From Sandarakinorhabdus sp. (GTDB taxonomy: Bacteria > Pseudomonadota > Alphaproteobacteria > Sphingomonadales > Sphingomonadaceae): a stretch of 34,337 nucleotides of DNA. Each line of letters starts with the position of its first letter. Position 1 is the first letter of the stretch. A program made the position numbers and the translations under genes. Below, one piece after another: positions 7,475 to 16,283 of the stretch. Location of the stretch: assembly GCA_020693225.1 (NCBI GenBank), contig JAIMJL010000025.1, positions 1-34,337 on the forward strand, read 5' to 3'. Under the pieces are notes generated by a model. The model did not search any database, was not told the origin of the DNA, and saw only the letters and a list, made by a program, of their open reading frames with translations.

Positions 7475-8944
7475 ATGGCGATAGCAACGTTGGTTCGGCC
7501 CGGCATCCAGCCCGGCATCCGCTACGACAATGGCATTGTCCGGATGTTCGTGATCGCGACCGTGATCTGGGCGATTGGTGGCATGATGGCGGGCGTGTTC
7601 ATCGCCGGGCAGCTGGCCTTTCCGGTTCTGAACCTGTCGGAATATGTGAACTTCGGCCGGTTCCGCGCGGTGCATACCAGCTCGGTCGTTTTGGGCTTTG
7701 CCGGCAATGCGCTGATCGGCACCTCCTTGCATGTGGTGCAGCGGACCTGCCAGGTGCGGCTGTTCGGCGGCCGGGCGCCGGCGCTTTTTGTGTTCTGGGG
7801 TTATCAGGTGACCGTGTTGATGGCGATCATCGGCTATATGTTCGGAATCAGCAAGGCGATGGAATATGCCGAGCCGGAATGGTATAATGTTTTGCTGCTG
7901 GTGGTGGTGTGGGTGGTGTATTTCGTCATCTTCACCGGCACCATCGTGCGGCGGACCGAGCCGCATATCTATGTGGCCAACTGGTTTTACTGGGCATTCA
8001 TCGTGACGGTGGCGGTTCTGGTCATCGTCAACAATCTTTCGCTTCCGGTTTCCCTGTTGGGGACCAAGAGCTATTCGGTCTGGTCTGGCGTGCAGAGCGC
8101 GATGATCCAGTGGTGGTATGGCCACAATATGGTGGGTTTCTTCCTCACCGCCGGCTTCATCGGCATCATGTATTATTTCCTGCCCAAGCAGGCCGGCCGG
8201 CCGATCTACAGCTATCGGCTGTCTATCGTGCACTTCTGGGCGCTGATCTTCCTGTATATCTGGGCCGGCCCGCACCACCTGCATTACACCGCGCTGCCGG
8301 ACTGGACGCAGACGCTGGGCATGGTGTTTTCGATCATGCTGTGGATGCCTTCCTGGGGCGGGATGATCAACGGGATCATGACGCTTTCGGGTGCCTGGGG
8401 AAAGCTGCGCACTGATCCCGTTCTGCGCTTCCTGGTGGTGGCCGTGGCTTTCTATGGCATGGCGACGTTCGAGGGCCCGCTGATGGCGATCCGCGAAGTG
8501 AATGCGCTGTCGCACTATACCGACTGGACGGTGGGGCATGTGCATTCCGGGGCGCTGGGCTGGGTTGCCTTCATGGCCTTCGGCGCGCTCTATTATCTGG
8601 TGCCACGGCTTTGGGGGCGGCCGCTGCATTCCAAGCCGATGGTGGAGGTGCACTTCTGGCTGGCGACGATCGGCATCCTTTTCTACATCACCGCGATGTG
8701 GGTGGCGGGCATTTCGCAGGCCTTGATGTGGCGGGCCTATGACGACCAGGGCTTCCTGCAATATTCGTTCAGCGACTCGGTGGTGATGCTGCATCCCTAC
8801 TATGTGGTGCGGCTGGTGGGCGGACTGTTCTTTCTTTCCGGCATGCTGTTGATGGCGTTCAACCTGTATCGCACCGCGCGGGCTCCGATGGTGCGGGATG
8901 TGGACGGCGCACTGGCACCGGCCCGGTTGGGAGCATCGGCATAA
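7475..8944 (+). CDS. ccoN: cbb3-type cytochrome c oxidase subunit I
   Basis: The catalytic subunit of the high-affinity cbb3 oxidase in the inner membrane, reducing O2 to water with proton pumping. It has 489 residues and about 12 membrane helices. Visible ligands are His67 in [12 protein letters not shown] (low-spin heme b), His217 in [14 protein letters not shown] and His267/His268 in [12 protein letters not shown] (CuB), and His355/His357 in HVHSGALGW (hemes b3 and b). ATG 7475 has GAGG 7 bases upstream and begins [10 protein letters not shown]. The stop overlaps the start of ccoO (TAATG). It is the first gene of a tightly coupled operon. Confidence 0.97.
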   Translation: MAIATLVRPGIQPGIRYDNGIVRMFVIATVIWAIGGMMAGVFIAGQLAFPVLNLSEYVNFGRFRAVHTSSVVLGFAGNALIGTSLHVVQRTCQVRLFGGRAPALFVFWGYQVTVLMAIIGYMFGISKAMEYAEPEWYNVLLLVVVWVVYFVIFTGTIVRRTEPHIYVANWFYWAFIVTVAVLVIVNNLSLPVSLLGTKSYSVWSGVQSAMIQWWYGHNMVGFFLTAGFIGIMYYFLPKQAGRPIYSYRLSIVHFWALIFLYIWAGPHHLHYTALPDWTQTLGMVFSIMLWMPSWGGMINGIMTLSGAWGKLRTDPVLRFLVVAVAFYGMATFEGPLMAIREVNALSHYTDWTVGHVHSGALGWVAFMAFGALYYLVPRLWGRPLHSKPMVEVHFWLATIGILFYITAMWVAGISQALMWRAYDDQGFLQYSFSDSVVMLHPYYVVRLVGGLFFLSGMLLMAFNLYRTARAPMVRDVDGALAPARLGASA

Positions 8945-9681
8945 TGGGCGCGTTCAACCATAGCGTGATCGAGAAGAGTGCTCCGCTCTTCCTGCTGCTG
9001 ACCCTGGTGACGATTGCGATCGGCGGGCTGGTGCAGATCATCCCGCTGTTCAAGATCGAAAGCACGATCGAGCCGGTGAAGGGCATGCGGCCCTACAGCC
9101 CGCTGGAGCTGGCGGGGCGCAACATCTATATCCGCGAGGGCTGCTACAACTGCCATTCGCAGATGATCCGCCCGTTTCGCGACGAGGTGGATCGCTATGG
9201 CCACTACAGCCTGGCGGCTGAGAGCAAATATGATCACCCCTTCCAGTGGGGCTCCAAGCGGACCGGGCCGGACTTGGCGCGGGTGGGCGGCAAATATTCC
9301 AATGCCTGGCATGTGGCGCATCTGAAGAACCCGCGCGATGTGCTGCCGGGATCGATCATGCCGCCCTATGGATTCCTGAAGGACAAGCCGCTGGAGGTGG
9401 ACACGCTGGGCGACCATCTGCGGACGTTGCGGACGCTTGGCGTGCCCTATTCGGCAGCGATGATCGAGGCGGCGGCGGCGGACGCGAAACTGCAGGCGCA
9501 GCCGGACAGCGGCGATGCCGATGCGCTTCGCGCGCGCTATCCCAAGGCACCGCTGGGGCCTTTTGTGGAGAAGCCGGGGCCGGTGACCGAGATGGAGGCG
9601 CTGATCGCCTATCTGCAGGTGCTGGGAACCTTGGCGGAAATCGAAGCGGCACGACCGGAAGATCTGAGGCAGACGCGATGA
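8944..9681 (+). CDS. ccoO: cbb3-type cytochrome c oxidase subunit II
   Basis: A membrane-anchored monoheme cytochrome c subunit of 245 residues that passes electrons from CcoP to CcoN. One N-terminal membrane anchor (LFLLLTLVTIAIGGLVQIIP) is followed by the periplasmic domain with heme motif C67-YN-C-H71 in EGCYNCHSQMIRPF, a signature of this subunit. The conserved RVGGKYSNAWHVAHLKNPRDV and PGSIMPPYGFL (likely Met axial ligand) follow. The start overlaps the ccoN stop by one base and the stop overlaps the ccoQ start (ATGA), indicating translational coupling. Confidence 0.97.
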   Translation: MGAFNHSVIEKSAPLFLLLTLVTIAIGGLVQIIPLFKIESTIEPVKGMRPYSPLELAGRNIYIREGCYNCHSQMIRPFRDEVDRYGHYSLAAESKYDHPFQWGSKRTGPDLARVGGKYSNAWHVAHLKNPRDVLPGSIMPPYGFLKDKPLEVDTLGDHLRTLRTLGVPYSAAMIEAAAADAKLQAQPDSGDADALRARYPKAPLGPFVEKPGPVTEMEALIAYLQVLGTLAEIEAARPEDLRQTR

Positions 9682-9854
9682 GTGAAGCAATGATGGGCTA
9701 TCTGGAAGCCGCATTCATCGTGCTGGGCATCCTGGTGATCGGCTGGCTGATGTGGCGGGTTTATGATCCGGCCCGCAAGGATGAGCTGGAAGCGCACGGC
9801 CGCCGGGTGCTGGAGCGGGATGATGCCGACGGAGGCAGCCATGGCGACGCCTGA
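9678..9854 (+). CDS. ccoQ: cbb3-type oxidase small subunit
   Basis: A 58-residue single-pass membrane protein, MSEAMMGYLEAAFIVLG at the N-terminus followed by a hydrophobic helix to WRVYDP and a charged cytoplasmic tail. Its position between ccoO and ccoP, its size and the WRVYDPARKDE motif identify CcoQ, which stabilises the CcoP interaction with the core complex. It overlaps ccoO by 4 bases and ccoP by 14 bases. The ORF track buries it in the longer 9246..9854 ORF. Confidence 0.9.
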   Translation: MSEAMMGYLEAAFIVLGILVIGWLMWRVYDPARKDELEAHGRRVLERDDADGGSHGDA

Positions 9855-10767
9855 ACGCGACCCGCTGACCGGGCAGTATACCACCGGGCACAGCTGGGAC
9901 GGCATCAAGGAACTGCGCACGCCGATTCCGGGCTGGTGGCTGGCGGTGTGGCTGGCATCGATTGCCTTCACGCTGGGCTATATCGTTTTCAACCCGTCGT
10001 TTCCGGCACTGGATGGCACGGTGAGCGGCGACAGCAGCCGCACGGCGCGCGAGGAGCTGGCCAAGGCGGGCGCGAAATCGGATGCCACCAAGGAGGCCCT
10101 GCGCGCGCAGATTGCGGCGCTGGACGTCGATGCCATTGCCGCCGATCCGCAACTTGCCCGCTTTGCCTTTCGCGGCGGCAAGGCGGCTTTCGCGGTGCAT
10201 TGTGCTGGCTGCCATGGCAGCGATGCGGGCGGGCAGATTGGCCAGTTTCCCGCGCTGGTGGATGATGACTGGCTGTGGGGCGGCACGGCAAGCCAGATCC
10301 ACCAGACCATCGCCTATGGCATTCGCAACGAGGAAGCCGACAGCCGCAACGGCCAGATGCCGGCGTTCGGCGACATTCTTTCGGATCGGGAAATCCGCGA
10401 TGTGGCGGCCTATGTTGCGGGGCTGGGCGATGCGAAGGTAGCGGCGGATCGCCGGGCGGCGATGCCGGGTGCCACGGTTTTTGCGCAGAATTGTGCCTCT
10501 TGCCATGGCGACAACGGCGAGGGGAACCGGGATTTCGGGGCGCCCCGGCTTTCGGATTCGATCTGGCTCTATGGCGCATCGCAGAAGGCGATCGAGGCGC
10601 AGATCCGCAATCCCCGGATGGGCATGATGCCGGCCTGGGAAAAGCGGATCGGTGCGGATGCCGTGAAGATGCTGGCCATCTATGTGCATGGGCTGGGCGG
10701 TGGCGAGGCCAATCCGCCGCCGCCGCCCGTTGCCGAAGCAGCCATCGCGCCGGTCGTCCAGCCGTGA
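9841..10767 (+). CDS. ccoP: cbb3-type cytochrome c oxidase subunit III, diheme
   Basis: A 308-residue diheme cytochrome c subunit that receives electrons from soluble c-type cytochromes or bc1. The N-terminal FixP domain (HSWDGIKELRTPIPGWW) and a membrane helix (WWLAVWLASIAFTLGYIVF, about 32-50) are followed by two cytochrome c domains with heme motifs CAGCH (121-125) and CASCH (218-222), the latter in CASCHGDNGEGN. The protein ends in a proline-rich tail. ATG 9841 gives MATPERDPLTG; upstream in-frame codons in the ORF track are the ccoQ overlap. Confidence 0.96.
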   Translation: MATPERDPLTGQYTTGHSWDGIKELRTPIPGWWLAVWLASIAFTLGYIVFNPSFPALDGTVSGDSSRTAREELAKAGAKSDATKEALRAQIAALDVDAIAADPQLARFAFRGGKAAFAVHCAGCHGSDAGGQIGQFPALVDDDWLWGGTASQIHQTIAYGIRNEEADSRNGQMPAFGDILSDREIRDVAAYVAGLGDAKVAADRRAAMPGATVFAQNCASCHGDNGEGNRDFGAPRLSDSIWLYGASQKAIEAQIRNPRMGMMPAWEKRIGADAVKMLAIYVHGLGGGEANPPPPPVAEAAIAPVVQP

Positions 10768-12122
10768 AGGCGATGCCGGCGCTGCCCAGCCGGCCGATCC
10801 GGCCGCGGCCTGTTGCGGGCCGCTGGCGACACGCGAAGAATGTGGTGATGGCGATCGTGCTGGTGGCGTTGTTTGTGGGGCCGGTGCTGCCTTGGGCGCG
10901 GGCCGATGGCCTGCCGCAGCGGGCGCTGTTGTTCGATTTTGCTGGCGGACAGGCCTATCTGTTTGGCGCGGTGTTTGGTCCGCGTGATCTGCCGCTTTTG
11001 CTGGCCACCTTGATATCGGCGGCGTTGCTGCTGTTTCTGACCAACAGTGTGGTGGGTCGGATCTGGTGCGGCTTTGCCTGCCCGCAGACGATCTGGACGG
11101 ATCTGTATCGCAAGATCGAGACGCGGGTGCAGCGATTTGGCGGCACCGGACTGGCGCGCGCCATCTGGCTCCTGGTTTCCTTTGCCACCGCATTTGCAAT
11201 GGTATCCTGGTTTTTCGAAGGGGGCGGGTTGCTTGGCGATCCGAAGCCGGTGGCAACCGCCCTGCTGCTGCTGTTCACCGGTTTGACCTATCTTCTGGCG
11301 GCGCATGCGCAGGAGCTGGTTTGCACGCATATGTGCCCGTGGCCGCGCATCCAGGCGGCGATGGTGGACGGCGACACGGCGCTGGTGACCTATGACGAGC
11401 GGCGCGGCGAACCGCGCGGGGCGCTGAAGCGCGCGGCGGCTGGCGGCGCGGTGCGCGGGGCCTGCGTGGATTGCGGGCTTTGCGTGGCGGTTTGCCCGAT
11501 GGGGATCGACATCCGTCGCGGCCAGCAGCTGGCCTGCATCGGCTGCGGGCTGTGCGCCGACGCCTGCGACGGGGTGATGGCGCGGACGAAGCAGCCGGCG
11601 GGATTGATCCGCTTTGCCAGCCAGCGCGCCATGGAGCAGCCCGCGAAACCCGCGCCGCCGCTTTGGCGGCGCCCGCGACCGATGGCCTATGCCCTGCTGA
11701 TCGCCTTTGTGGCGATTGGCACGGCAACGCTGTTTCAGGGGCGGGGCGGGGTGAGCATGATGGTGGAGCCGGTGCGCAGCCGGGGCTATGTGCTGTTGAG
11801 CGACGGATCGGTGCGCAACGATTTCACGCTTCTGGTACGCGACGGGCGGGCCGAGCCTGCGGCGCTGGTTGTGCGCACCAGCGGCTTGCCGGGGGCGACC
11901 GTGCGGGTGGGCATTGGCGGCGATGCGCCTGCCGAAGATGGCACAATTCCCGTGGCGAGCGGCGACACGGCGACCGAGGCCCGGCTGCTCATCACTGTGC
12001 CGCCCGGCGTGGCTGCGGCCGATCGTACCGTGTTTTCGCTGCGGCTGGAGCCGGTGGGCGGGGGCGCTCCGGTGGCAGAGACCGAGAGCTTTTTCGTTGC
12101 TCCTCCGGCAGGGGCTCGTTGA
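10764..12122 (+). CDS. ccoG: Cytochrome c oxidase accessory protein CcoG (RdxA/FixG)
   Basis: A polytopic membrane iron-sulfur protein of 452 residues, proposed to be a Cu2+ reductase needed for cbb3 assembly. Membrane helices (KNVVMAIVLVALFVGPVLPW, LLATLISAALLLF, LLLLFTGLTYLL) surround CGFACPQTIW and CTHMCPWPRIQ. Two 4Fe-4S ferredoxin clusters follow: CVDCGLCVAVCPMG and CIGCGLCADACDG. The C-terminal domain is the Ig-like periplasmic region of the family. GTG 10764 overlaps the ccoP stop (GTGA). ATG 10773, three codons in, is an equally possible start. Confidence 0.95.
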   Translation: MKAMPALPSRPIRPRPVAGRWRHAKNVVMAIVLVALFVGPVLPWARADGLPQRALLFDFAGGQAYLFGAVFGPRDLPLLLATLISAALLLFLTNSVVGRIWCGFACPQTIWTDLYRKIETRVQRFGGTGLARAIWLLVSFATAFAMVSWFFEGGGLLGDPKPVATALLLLFTGLTYLLAAHAQELVCTHMCPWPRIQAAMVDGDTALVTYDERRGEPRGALKRAAAGGAVRGACVDCGLCVAVCPMGIDIRRGQQLACIGCGLCADACDGVMARTKQPAGLIRFASQRAMEQPAKPAPPLWRRPRPMAYALLIAFVAIGTATLFQGRGGVSMMVEPVRSRGYVLLSDGSVRNDFTLLVRDGRAEPAALVVRTSGLPGATVRVGIGGDAPAEDGTIPVASGDTATEARLLITVPPGVAAADRTVFSLRLEPVGGGAPVAETESFFVAPPAGAR

Positions 12123-12589
12123 TGCTGGCGGCAGCGCGGACCTGGTTCCTGACCGGCGACCGGTGGATTCCGGCGCTGTTCGTGCTGTTTTTTGTGGGGC
12201 TGGCGGTGGTGGAGGCGCGGTTGATCCATATCGCGCTTTCAACGAGCACGGGGCTGGTGACCGATCAACCGGCGGCAGCGGTGGCGGGCAAGTGGCAGCT
12301 GGATCTGGACGTTGCGCCGCTGGCGGGCGAAGCGGTGCCGGTTCGTGTGCGGGTGCGCGAAGTGGACGGGCGCAGCGTGCGCGGAGCGGATGTGCGGGTG
12401 GTGGCGGAGCGGGCCAGCCGCTACGCGCAGATTGTGAGCGTGGCCCTGCAGGAGCAGGACGGCGCCTATGTCGGCGCGCTGCGGCTGCCGATCGGCGGCA
12501 CCTGGGACATCAGCGTGGTGGCCGAGCGCGGCGATGAGCGGGCGACGATGGCGCGAGACATCGAAGTGGCGGCGGGGGTTTTGCCATGA
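12122..12589 (+). CDS. ccoH: FixH/CcoH family protein
   Basis: A 155-residue single-pass inner-membrane protein with a helix near residues 15-35 (IPALFVLFFVGLAVVEARLI) and a periplasmic beta-rich domain ending in LRLPIGGTWDISVVAERGD, the most conserved region of FixH. It is required for assembly or stability of cbb3 oxidase, acting with the CcoI copper ATPase. It starts inside the ccoG stop (TGATG) and its own stop overlaps the ccoI start (ATGA). Confidence 0.88.
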   Translation: MLAAARTWFLTGDRWIPALFVLFFVGLAVVEARLIHIALSTSTGLVTDQPAAAVAGKWQLDLDVAPLAGEAVPVRVRVREVDGRSVRGADVRVVAERASRYAQIVSVALQEQDGAYVGALRLPIGGTWDISVVAERGDERATMARDIEVAAGVLP

Positions 12590-14787
12590 CGGCGGCGGCG
12601 TCCGGGCTGCAGGTTGCCGGCGGTCCGCCGACTCTGGCGGGCTATGTGACGCGCGGTGCGGACGGGCTTTCGGCGATCGACCTCTTTGTGGACGGAATCC
12701 ATTGCGGCGGCTGCGTGCGAAAGGTGGAGAACCGGCTGGCGGCGGACGCGCGAATTGCCAGTGCCCGGCTCAATCTTTCGACCCGCCGCCTGCAGGTGCG
12801 CTGGCGCGGTGCGCGCGGCATGGCAGACACCATCGTCGCTGCCATTGCCGAGCTTGGCTATGCCGCAACTCCCTATGCGCAGGAGGATGTGACCGCAGCC
12901 GATGCCGCCCGGGCGCGGACGTTGCAGCTGGCGTTCGGGGTGGCGTTCTTTGCGATGGCCAATGTGATGATGCTGTCGTGGGCGCTGTGGGTTGGCGATG
13001 ATGGCGACATGGGGCCGGGCACGCGCGGGCTGTTCCAGTGGCTTTCGGCGCTGGTGGCGCTGCCGGCCATTGCCTATGCCGGGCGACCCTTCTTTGCCTC
13101 GGCCTGGGCAGCCCTGCGGCAGGGCAGCACCAACATGGATGTGCCGATTGCCGCCGGGGTACTGCTGACCACGGCCATGAGCCTTTCGGAGACCGTTCGC
13201 GGCGGGCCGCACATCTATTTCGATGGCGCGCTGTCGTTGCTGACGGTGCTGCTGCTGGGCCGCTGGCTGGACCAGCGGGCGCGCAGCCGGGCACGTTCCG
13301 GCGTGACCCGGCTGGCCGAGCTGGCGGCGCGGCCGGTGGCGCTTCTGCTGCCCGAAGGCAGCACCGAGGCGGTTCCGGCGGCGCGGATTCGCCCCGGCCA
13401 GCGCATCCTAGTGGCGGCGGGCGAGCGGATCGGTGCGGACGGGCGGATCGAAACAGGCGAAACGCGGATCGAGACCAGCCTGATCACCGGCGAATGGCTG
13501 CCGCAGGCGGCCGGGCCCGGCGATGCGGTGCTGGCCGGGATGACGAATATCGGCGCGCCGATCGTGGTGCATGCCGAACGCGCCGGCAATGCCAGCAGCG
13601 TGGCCGAAATGGTGCAGCTTCTGGAGGCCGCCGAGCAGAAGAAGGGCGGCTATGTGGCGCTCGCCGACCGGGTTGTCGGTTTCTACACGCCGGTGGTGCA
13701 TGGGCTGGCGCTGGCCACGTTTCTGGGCTGGTGGCTGTTGGGCGGGCTGGGCTGGCAGCCGGCGCTGGTGCATGCGGTAACAGTATTGATCATCGCCTGC
13801 CCCTGTGCGCTGGGGCTTGCCGTTCCGGTGACGCAGGTGGTGGCTGCCGGACGATTGATGAAGAGCGGTATCCTGCTGAAATCGGAGACGGCGCTGGAGC
13901 GGGCGGCGGAGGTGAACATGGTGGTGTTCGACAAGACCGGAACGCTCACCCTGCCGGCAGCGGCGCTGGCGCCCGTTCCCGACCGGCCCGAGGTGCGCCG
14001 CCTGGCGGCCGGGCTGGCGGCGGCGAGCCTGCACCCGCTGGCGCGCGCCATTCGCGCGCTGGATCCGGAAGCACCGGCGCTGGACGGGGTGATCGAAGTG
14101 CCTGGCCTGGGGTTGCTATGGGCCGGGCCGGAGGGCGATATTCGGCTGGGCTCTGCCGAATGGTGCGGGGTGGCGGCAGGCGAGGGGCCGCAGGCCGAGG
14201 CCTGGCTGGTGGCACCGGGATTGCCGGCCATACGCTTTGCGTTGACCCAGCAGCTGCGCCCGGACGCGGATCGCAGCATCGCGCTCCTGCGGGCTACGGG
14301 GCGGGAGGTTGTGCTGCTGTCTGGTGATCGGGATGCTGCGGTGGCGCCAATTGCTGCGGAAGCCGGGTTGGATGCGTGGCAGGCGGGCCTGTTGCCGGCT
14401 GGGAAGGCCGCTGAAGTCGCCCGTCGGGTGCAGGCCGGGCAGCAGGTTCTGATGGTGGGGGATGGCATCAATGATGCTCCGGCGCTGGCGACGGCCACGG
14501 TTTCCATGGCACCGGGGCATGCGTCTGACATCAGTCGCAACGCCGCCGATGCGGTCTGGCTGGGAAGCAGTCTTGCCGCGGTGCCGGAGTTTCTGGCGGT
14601 TGCGGCGAAGGCGCGGAGCATCATCCGGCAGAACATCGGCTTTTCGTTTGTTTACAACGCCATCTGGGTGCCGGTGGCGGTGGCGGGGCTGGTAAACCCG
14701 TGGATTGCCGCGCTGGCGATGGCGGCCAGTTCGCTGGCAGTGACCTTGAACGCGCTGCGGCTCAACCGGGGCGGGGGAGGCGCATGA
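12586..14787 (+). CDS. ccoI: Copper-translocating P1B-type ATPase CcoI (FixI)
   Basis: A 733-residue heavy-metal P-type ATPase supplying copper for cbb3 assembly. The N-terminal metal-binding HMA domain has GIHCGGC (Cys40 and Cys43). Transmembrane CPC is at residues 405-407 in IIACPCALGLAVP. The phosphorylation motif DKTGTLT starts at Asp449. SLHPLAR is the HP motif and GDGINDAPALA (about 625) the hinge. About eight membrane helices are expected. The overlaps with ccoH and ccoS (ATGA) show it belongs to the same transcript, which argues for the cbb3-specific exporter and not a general copper detoxification pump. Confidence 0.95.
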   Translation: MTAAASGLQVAGGPPTLAGYVTRGADGLSAIDLFVDGIHCGGCVRKVENRLAADARIASARLNLSTRRLQVRWRGARGMADTIVAAIAELGYAATPYAQEDVTAADAARARTLQLAFGVAFFAMANVMMLSWALWVGDDGDMGPGTRGLFQWLSALVALPAIAYAGRPFFASAWAALRQGSTNMDVPIAAGVLLTTAMSLSETVRGGPHIYFDGALSLLTVLLLGRWLDQRARSRARSGVTRLAELAARPVALLLPEGSTEAVPAARIRPGQRILVAAGERIGADGRIETGETRIETSLITGEWLPQAAGPGDAVLAGMTNIGAPIVVHAERAGNASSVAEMVQLLEAAEQKKGGYVALADRVVGFYTPVVHGLALATFLGWWLLGGLGWQPALVHAVTVLIIACPCALGLAVPVTQVVAAGRLMKSGILLKSETALERAAEVNMVVFDKTGTLTLPAAALAPVPDRPEVRRLAAGLAAASLHPLARAIRALDPEAPALDGVIEVPGLGLLWAGPEGDIRLGSAEWCGVAAGEGPQAEAWLVAPGLPAIRFALTQQLRPDADRSIALLRATGREVVLLSGDRDAAVAPIAAEAGLDAWQAGLLPAGKAAEVARRVQAGQQVLMVGDGINDAPALATATVSMAPGHASDISRNAADAVWLGSSLAAVPEFLAVAAKARSIIRQNIGFSFVYNAIWVPVAVAGLVNPWIAALAMAASSLAVTLNALRLNRGGGGA

Positions 14788-14939
14788 ATGCGCTGCTGCT
14801 GCTGATTCCGCTGGCGCTGGCGCTGGGCTGCATCGGCTTGTTTGCCTTTTTCTGGGCGGTGCGAAGCGGGCAATATGATGATATCGAGGGGGCCGCCGAG
14901 CGAATTTTCAACGATGACAATGAGGGCGGGGAACCATGA
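14784..14939 (+). CDS. ccoS: cbb3-type oxidase assembly protein CcoS
   Basis: A 51-residue protein with one N-terminal helix (MNALLLLIPLALALGC, quoted in part), then FFWAVRSGQYDDIEGAAERI and a short acidic tail. SGQYDDxxGxAxRIxxDD is the CcoS signature. CcoS is needed for heme/copper cofactor insertion into CcoN. It is too short for the ORF track except as part of 14700..14939. It overlaps ccoI and the next gene by 4 bases each. Confidence 0.92.
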   Translation: MNALLLLIPLALALGCIGLFAFFWAVRSGQYDDIEGAAERIFNDDNEGGEP

Positions 14940-15538
14940 CTGACGCGCAACCGGTGCCGGACGCTGCCCCCGAGCCCGCCTCTCCGCTGCTGCTGGCGAT
15001 CAACCTGACCCTGACCACAACGGTGGCTGCGCTCTATGGCCTGTCTGTTGGCCAGCCCTTGTGGGTAGGAGCCGCCGGCGGGCTGGTTGGCGGCATCCTC
15101 ATTCTGCTGCTGCTGGGGTTTGTGCGCGGGATGCGCGGCGTTCGGGTTCCGGCCCCGCCGGTTGCGCGGGTGGATTCGCTGCTGGCGCGGCTGCTGCGTC
15201 CGGTGGAGCGCGCGGGTCGGGCGTTTGGACGCTGGACCGGGAAGATCGGTGACCGGATTGCTCGCTGGGTGCCTTCGCGGCCCGGCGGCACGCCGACAGC
15301 CGTGGCCGAGCGCGCCGCGCTGCCGCCGGTATCGAGTGGCGACGCGCTTGCCCTGATGCTGGCAAATGTGGTGCTGCTGCTGCTGGTGGCAACCGTCCTG
15401 TTCGGAATCTGGGTGGCCTATGTGTTTGCCATCATCGCCACGCCGATCTGGCTGGTGGTGTTGATGATGATGGCGGTGGATGGCGCCAATCCGGACGGCG
15501 GCGTGCCGTTGCCGGATGATCTGGAAGCGCCGGAATGA
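14936..15538 (+). CDS. Unrecognised membrane protein at the end of the cbb3 operon
   Basis: A 200-residue protein I cannot assign. It has an acidic, proline-rich N-terminus, a pair of membrane helices (about 20-60: LLLAINLTLTTTVAALYGLSV and AAGGLVGGILILLLLGFV), a basic amphipathic cytoplasmic stretch (RVDSLLARLLRPVERAGRAF) and two further helices near the C-terminus (LALMLANVVLLLLVATVLFG; IWVAYVFAIIATPIWLVVLM). It ends in an acidic tail. The ATGA overlap with ccoS implies co-translation with the oxidase assembly genes, so a role in cbb3 biogenesis or stability is possible but is inference from position only. Confidence 0.8.
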   Translation: MTDAQPVPDAAPEPASPLLLAINLTLTTTVAALYGLSVGQPLWVGAAGGLVGGILILLLLGFVRGMRGVRVPAPPVARVDSLLARLLRPVERAGRAFGRWTGKIGDRIARWVPSRPGGTPTAVAERAALPPVSSGDALALMLANVVLLLLVATVLFGIWVAYVFAIIATPIWLVVLMMMAVDGANPDGGVPLPDDLEAPE

Positions 15539-15545
15539 CGCCGAT

Positions 15546-16283
15546 ATGAGCGTGGTGTTTGAGGAAATCGCGTTTGAGGAGACGTCGATCGGCTCGCTGG
15601 CGCTACGCCGTCGGCGGTTGCAGGCCGGTGGCGAGGATATCTGGGAGATCAAACTGGACGACGGCTATCTGATGTCCAGCCTGTTTGTGGAGGGCGAAAT
15701 CGCGCTGGCCGATCTGGGGCTGGCGATGGCGGAAGGCGCGAGGCTGGACGTGGTGATCGGCGGGCTTGGCCTGGGCTATACGGCGCATGCCGCCCTGGCG
15801 GACGCCCGTATCGCAGAGCTGACGGTGGTGGAGCTGATCCCGCAGGTGATCGGCTGGCATCGGCAACGGCTGCTGCCGCTGGGCGATGCCATTGCCGGGG
15901 ATGCACGGTGCCGGCTGCTGGATGGGGATTTCTTTGCGCTTGCGATGGCGGATTCGGGTTTTGACCCTGCCGCCCCGGATCGCCGCCACGATGCCATCCT
16001 GATCGATATCGACCATTCGACGACGCATTTCATCGATCCGGCCAGCGCCGGATTTTACAGCGCGGCGGCTCTTCGGGCGATTGCCGGCAAGCTGAAGCCG
16101 GGTGGTGTTTTTGCGCTGTGGTCAACCGATGCCGAAGACCCGGCCTTTGTGGACGCGCTGCGCCAATGCCTGCACGATGTGCGGGTGGAGCGGATCGAGT
16201 TTACCACGCCCTATCGCGAGCAGCCGGCGTTCAACCTGATCTATCTGGGCCGCGCACCGCATAGGGATGCTGCTGCGGGCTGA
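15546..16283 (+). CDS. Spermidine synthase-like / class I methyltransferase fold protein
   Basis: A 245-residue protein with a Rossmann core like polyamine aminopropyltransferases: VVIGGLGLGYTAHAAL (nucleotide-binding loop, about 72-87), ELTVVELIPQVIGWHRQRL (acidic residue after strand 2), then DAILIDIDHSTTHFIDPASAGFYS and LKPGGVFALWS. Conserved hypothetical proteins annotated as spermidine synthase share this pattern, but the canonical aminopropyltransferase gatekeeping motif is not evident. The function is therefore uncertain: methyltransferase or aminopropyltransferase-like. ATG 15546 starts MSVVFEEIAF, 7 bases after the preceding stop, suggesting an operon extension. Its stop (TGA 16281-16283) abuts the stop of the convergent rluE-like gene. 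Confidence 0.8.
   Translation: MSVVFEEIAFEETSIGSLALRRRRLQAGGEDIWEIKLDDGYLMSSLFVEGEIALADLGLAMAEGARLDVVIGGLGLGYTAHAALADARIAELTVVELIPQVIGWHRQRLLPLGDAIAGDARCRLLDGDFFALAMADSGFDPAAPDRRHDAILIDIDHSTTHFIDPASAGFYSAAALRAIAGKLKPGGVFALWSTDAEDPAFVDALRQCLHDVRVERIEFTTPYREQPAFNLIYLGRAPHRDAAAG

Noticed and set aside
7451-8794. 447-aa minus-strand ORF opposite ccoN
   Set aside because: Histidine-rich antisense translation of a conserved oxidase gene; no recognisable domain.
10275-10763. Upstream extension of the ccoG ORF
   Set aside because: It overlaps ccoP in another frame; the real CcoG begins at the GTGA overlap or the ATG just after.
13038-14327. 429-aa ORF in a second frame of ccoI
   Set aside because: Gly/Ala/Arg-rich out-of-frame translation; no homology visible and ccoI is intact in its own frame.
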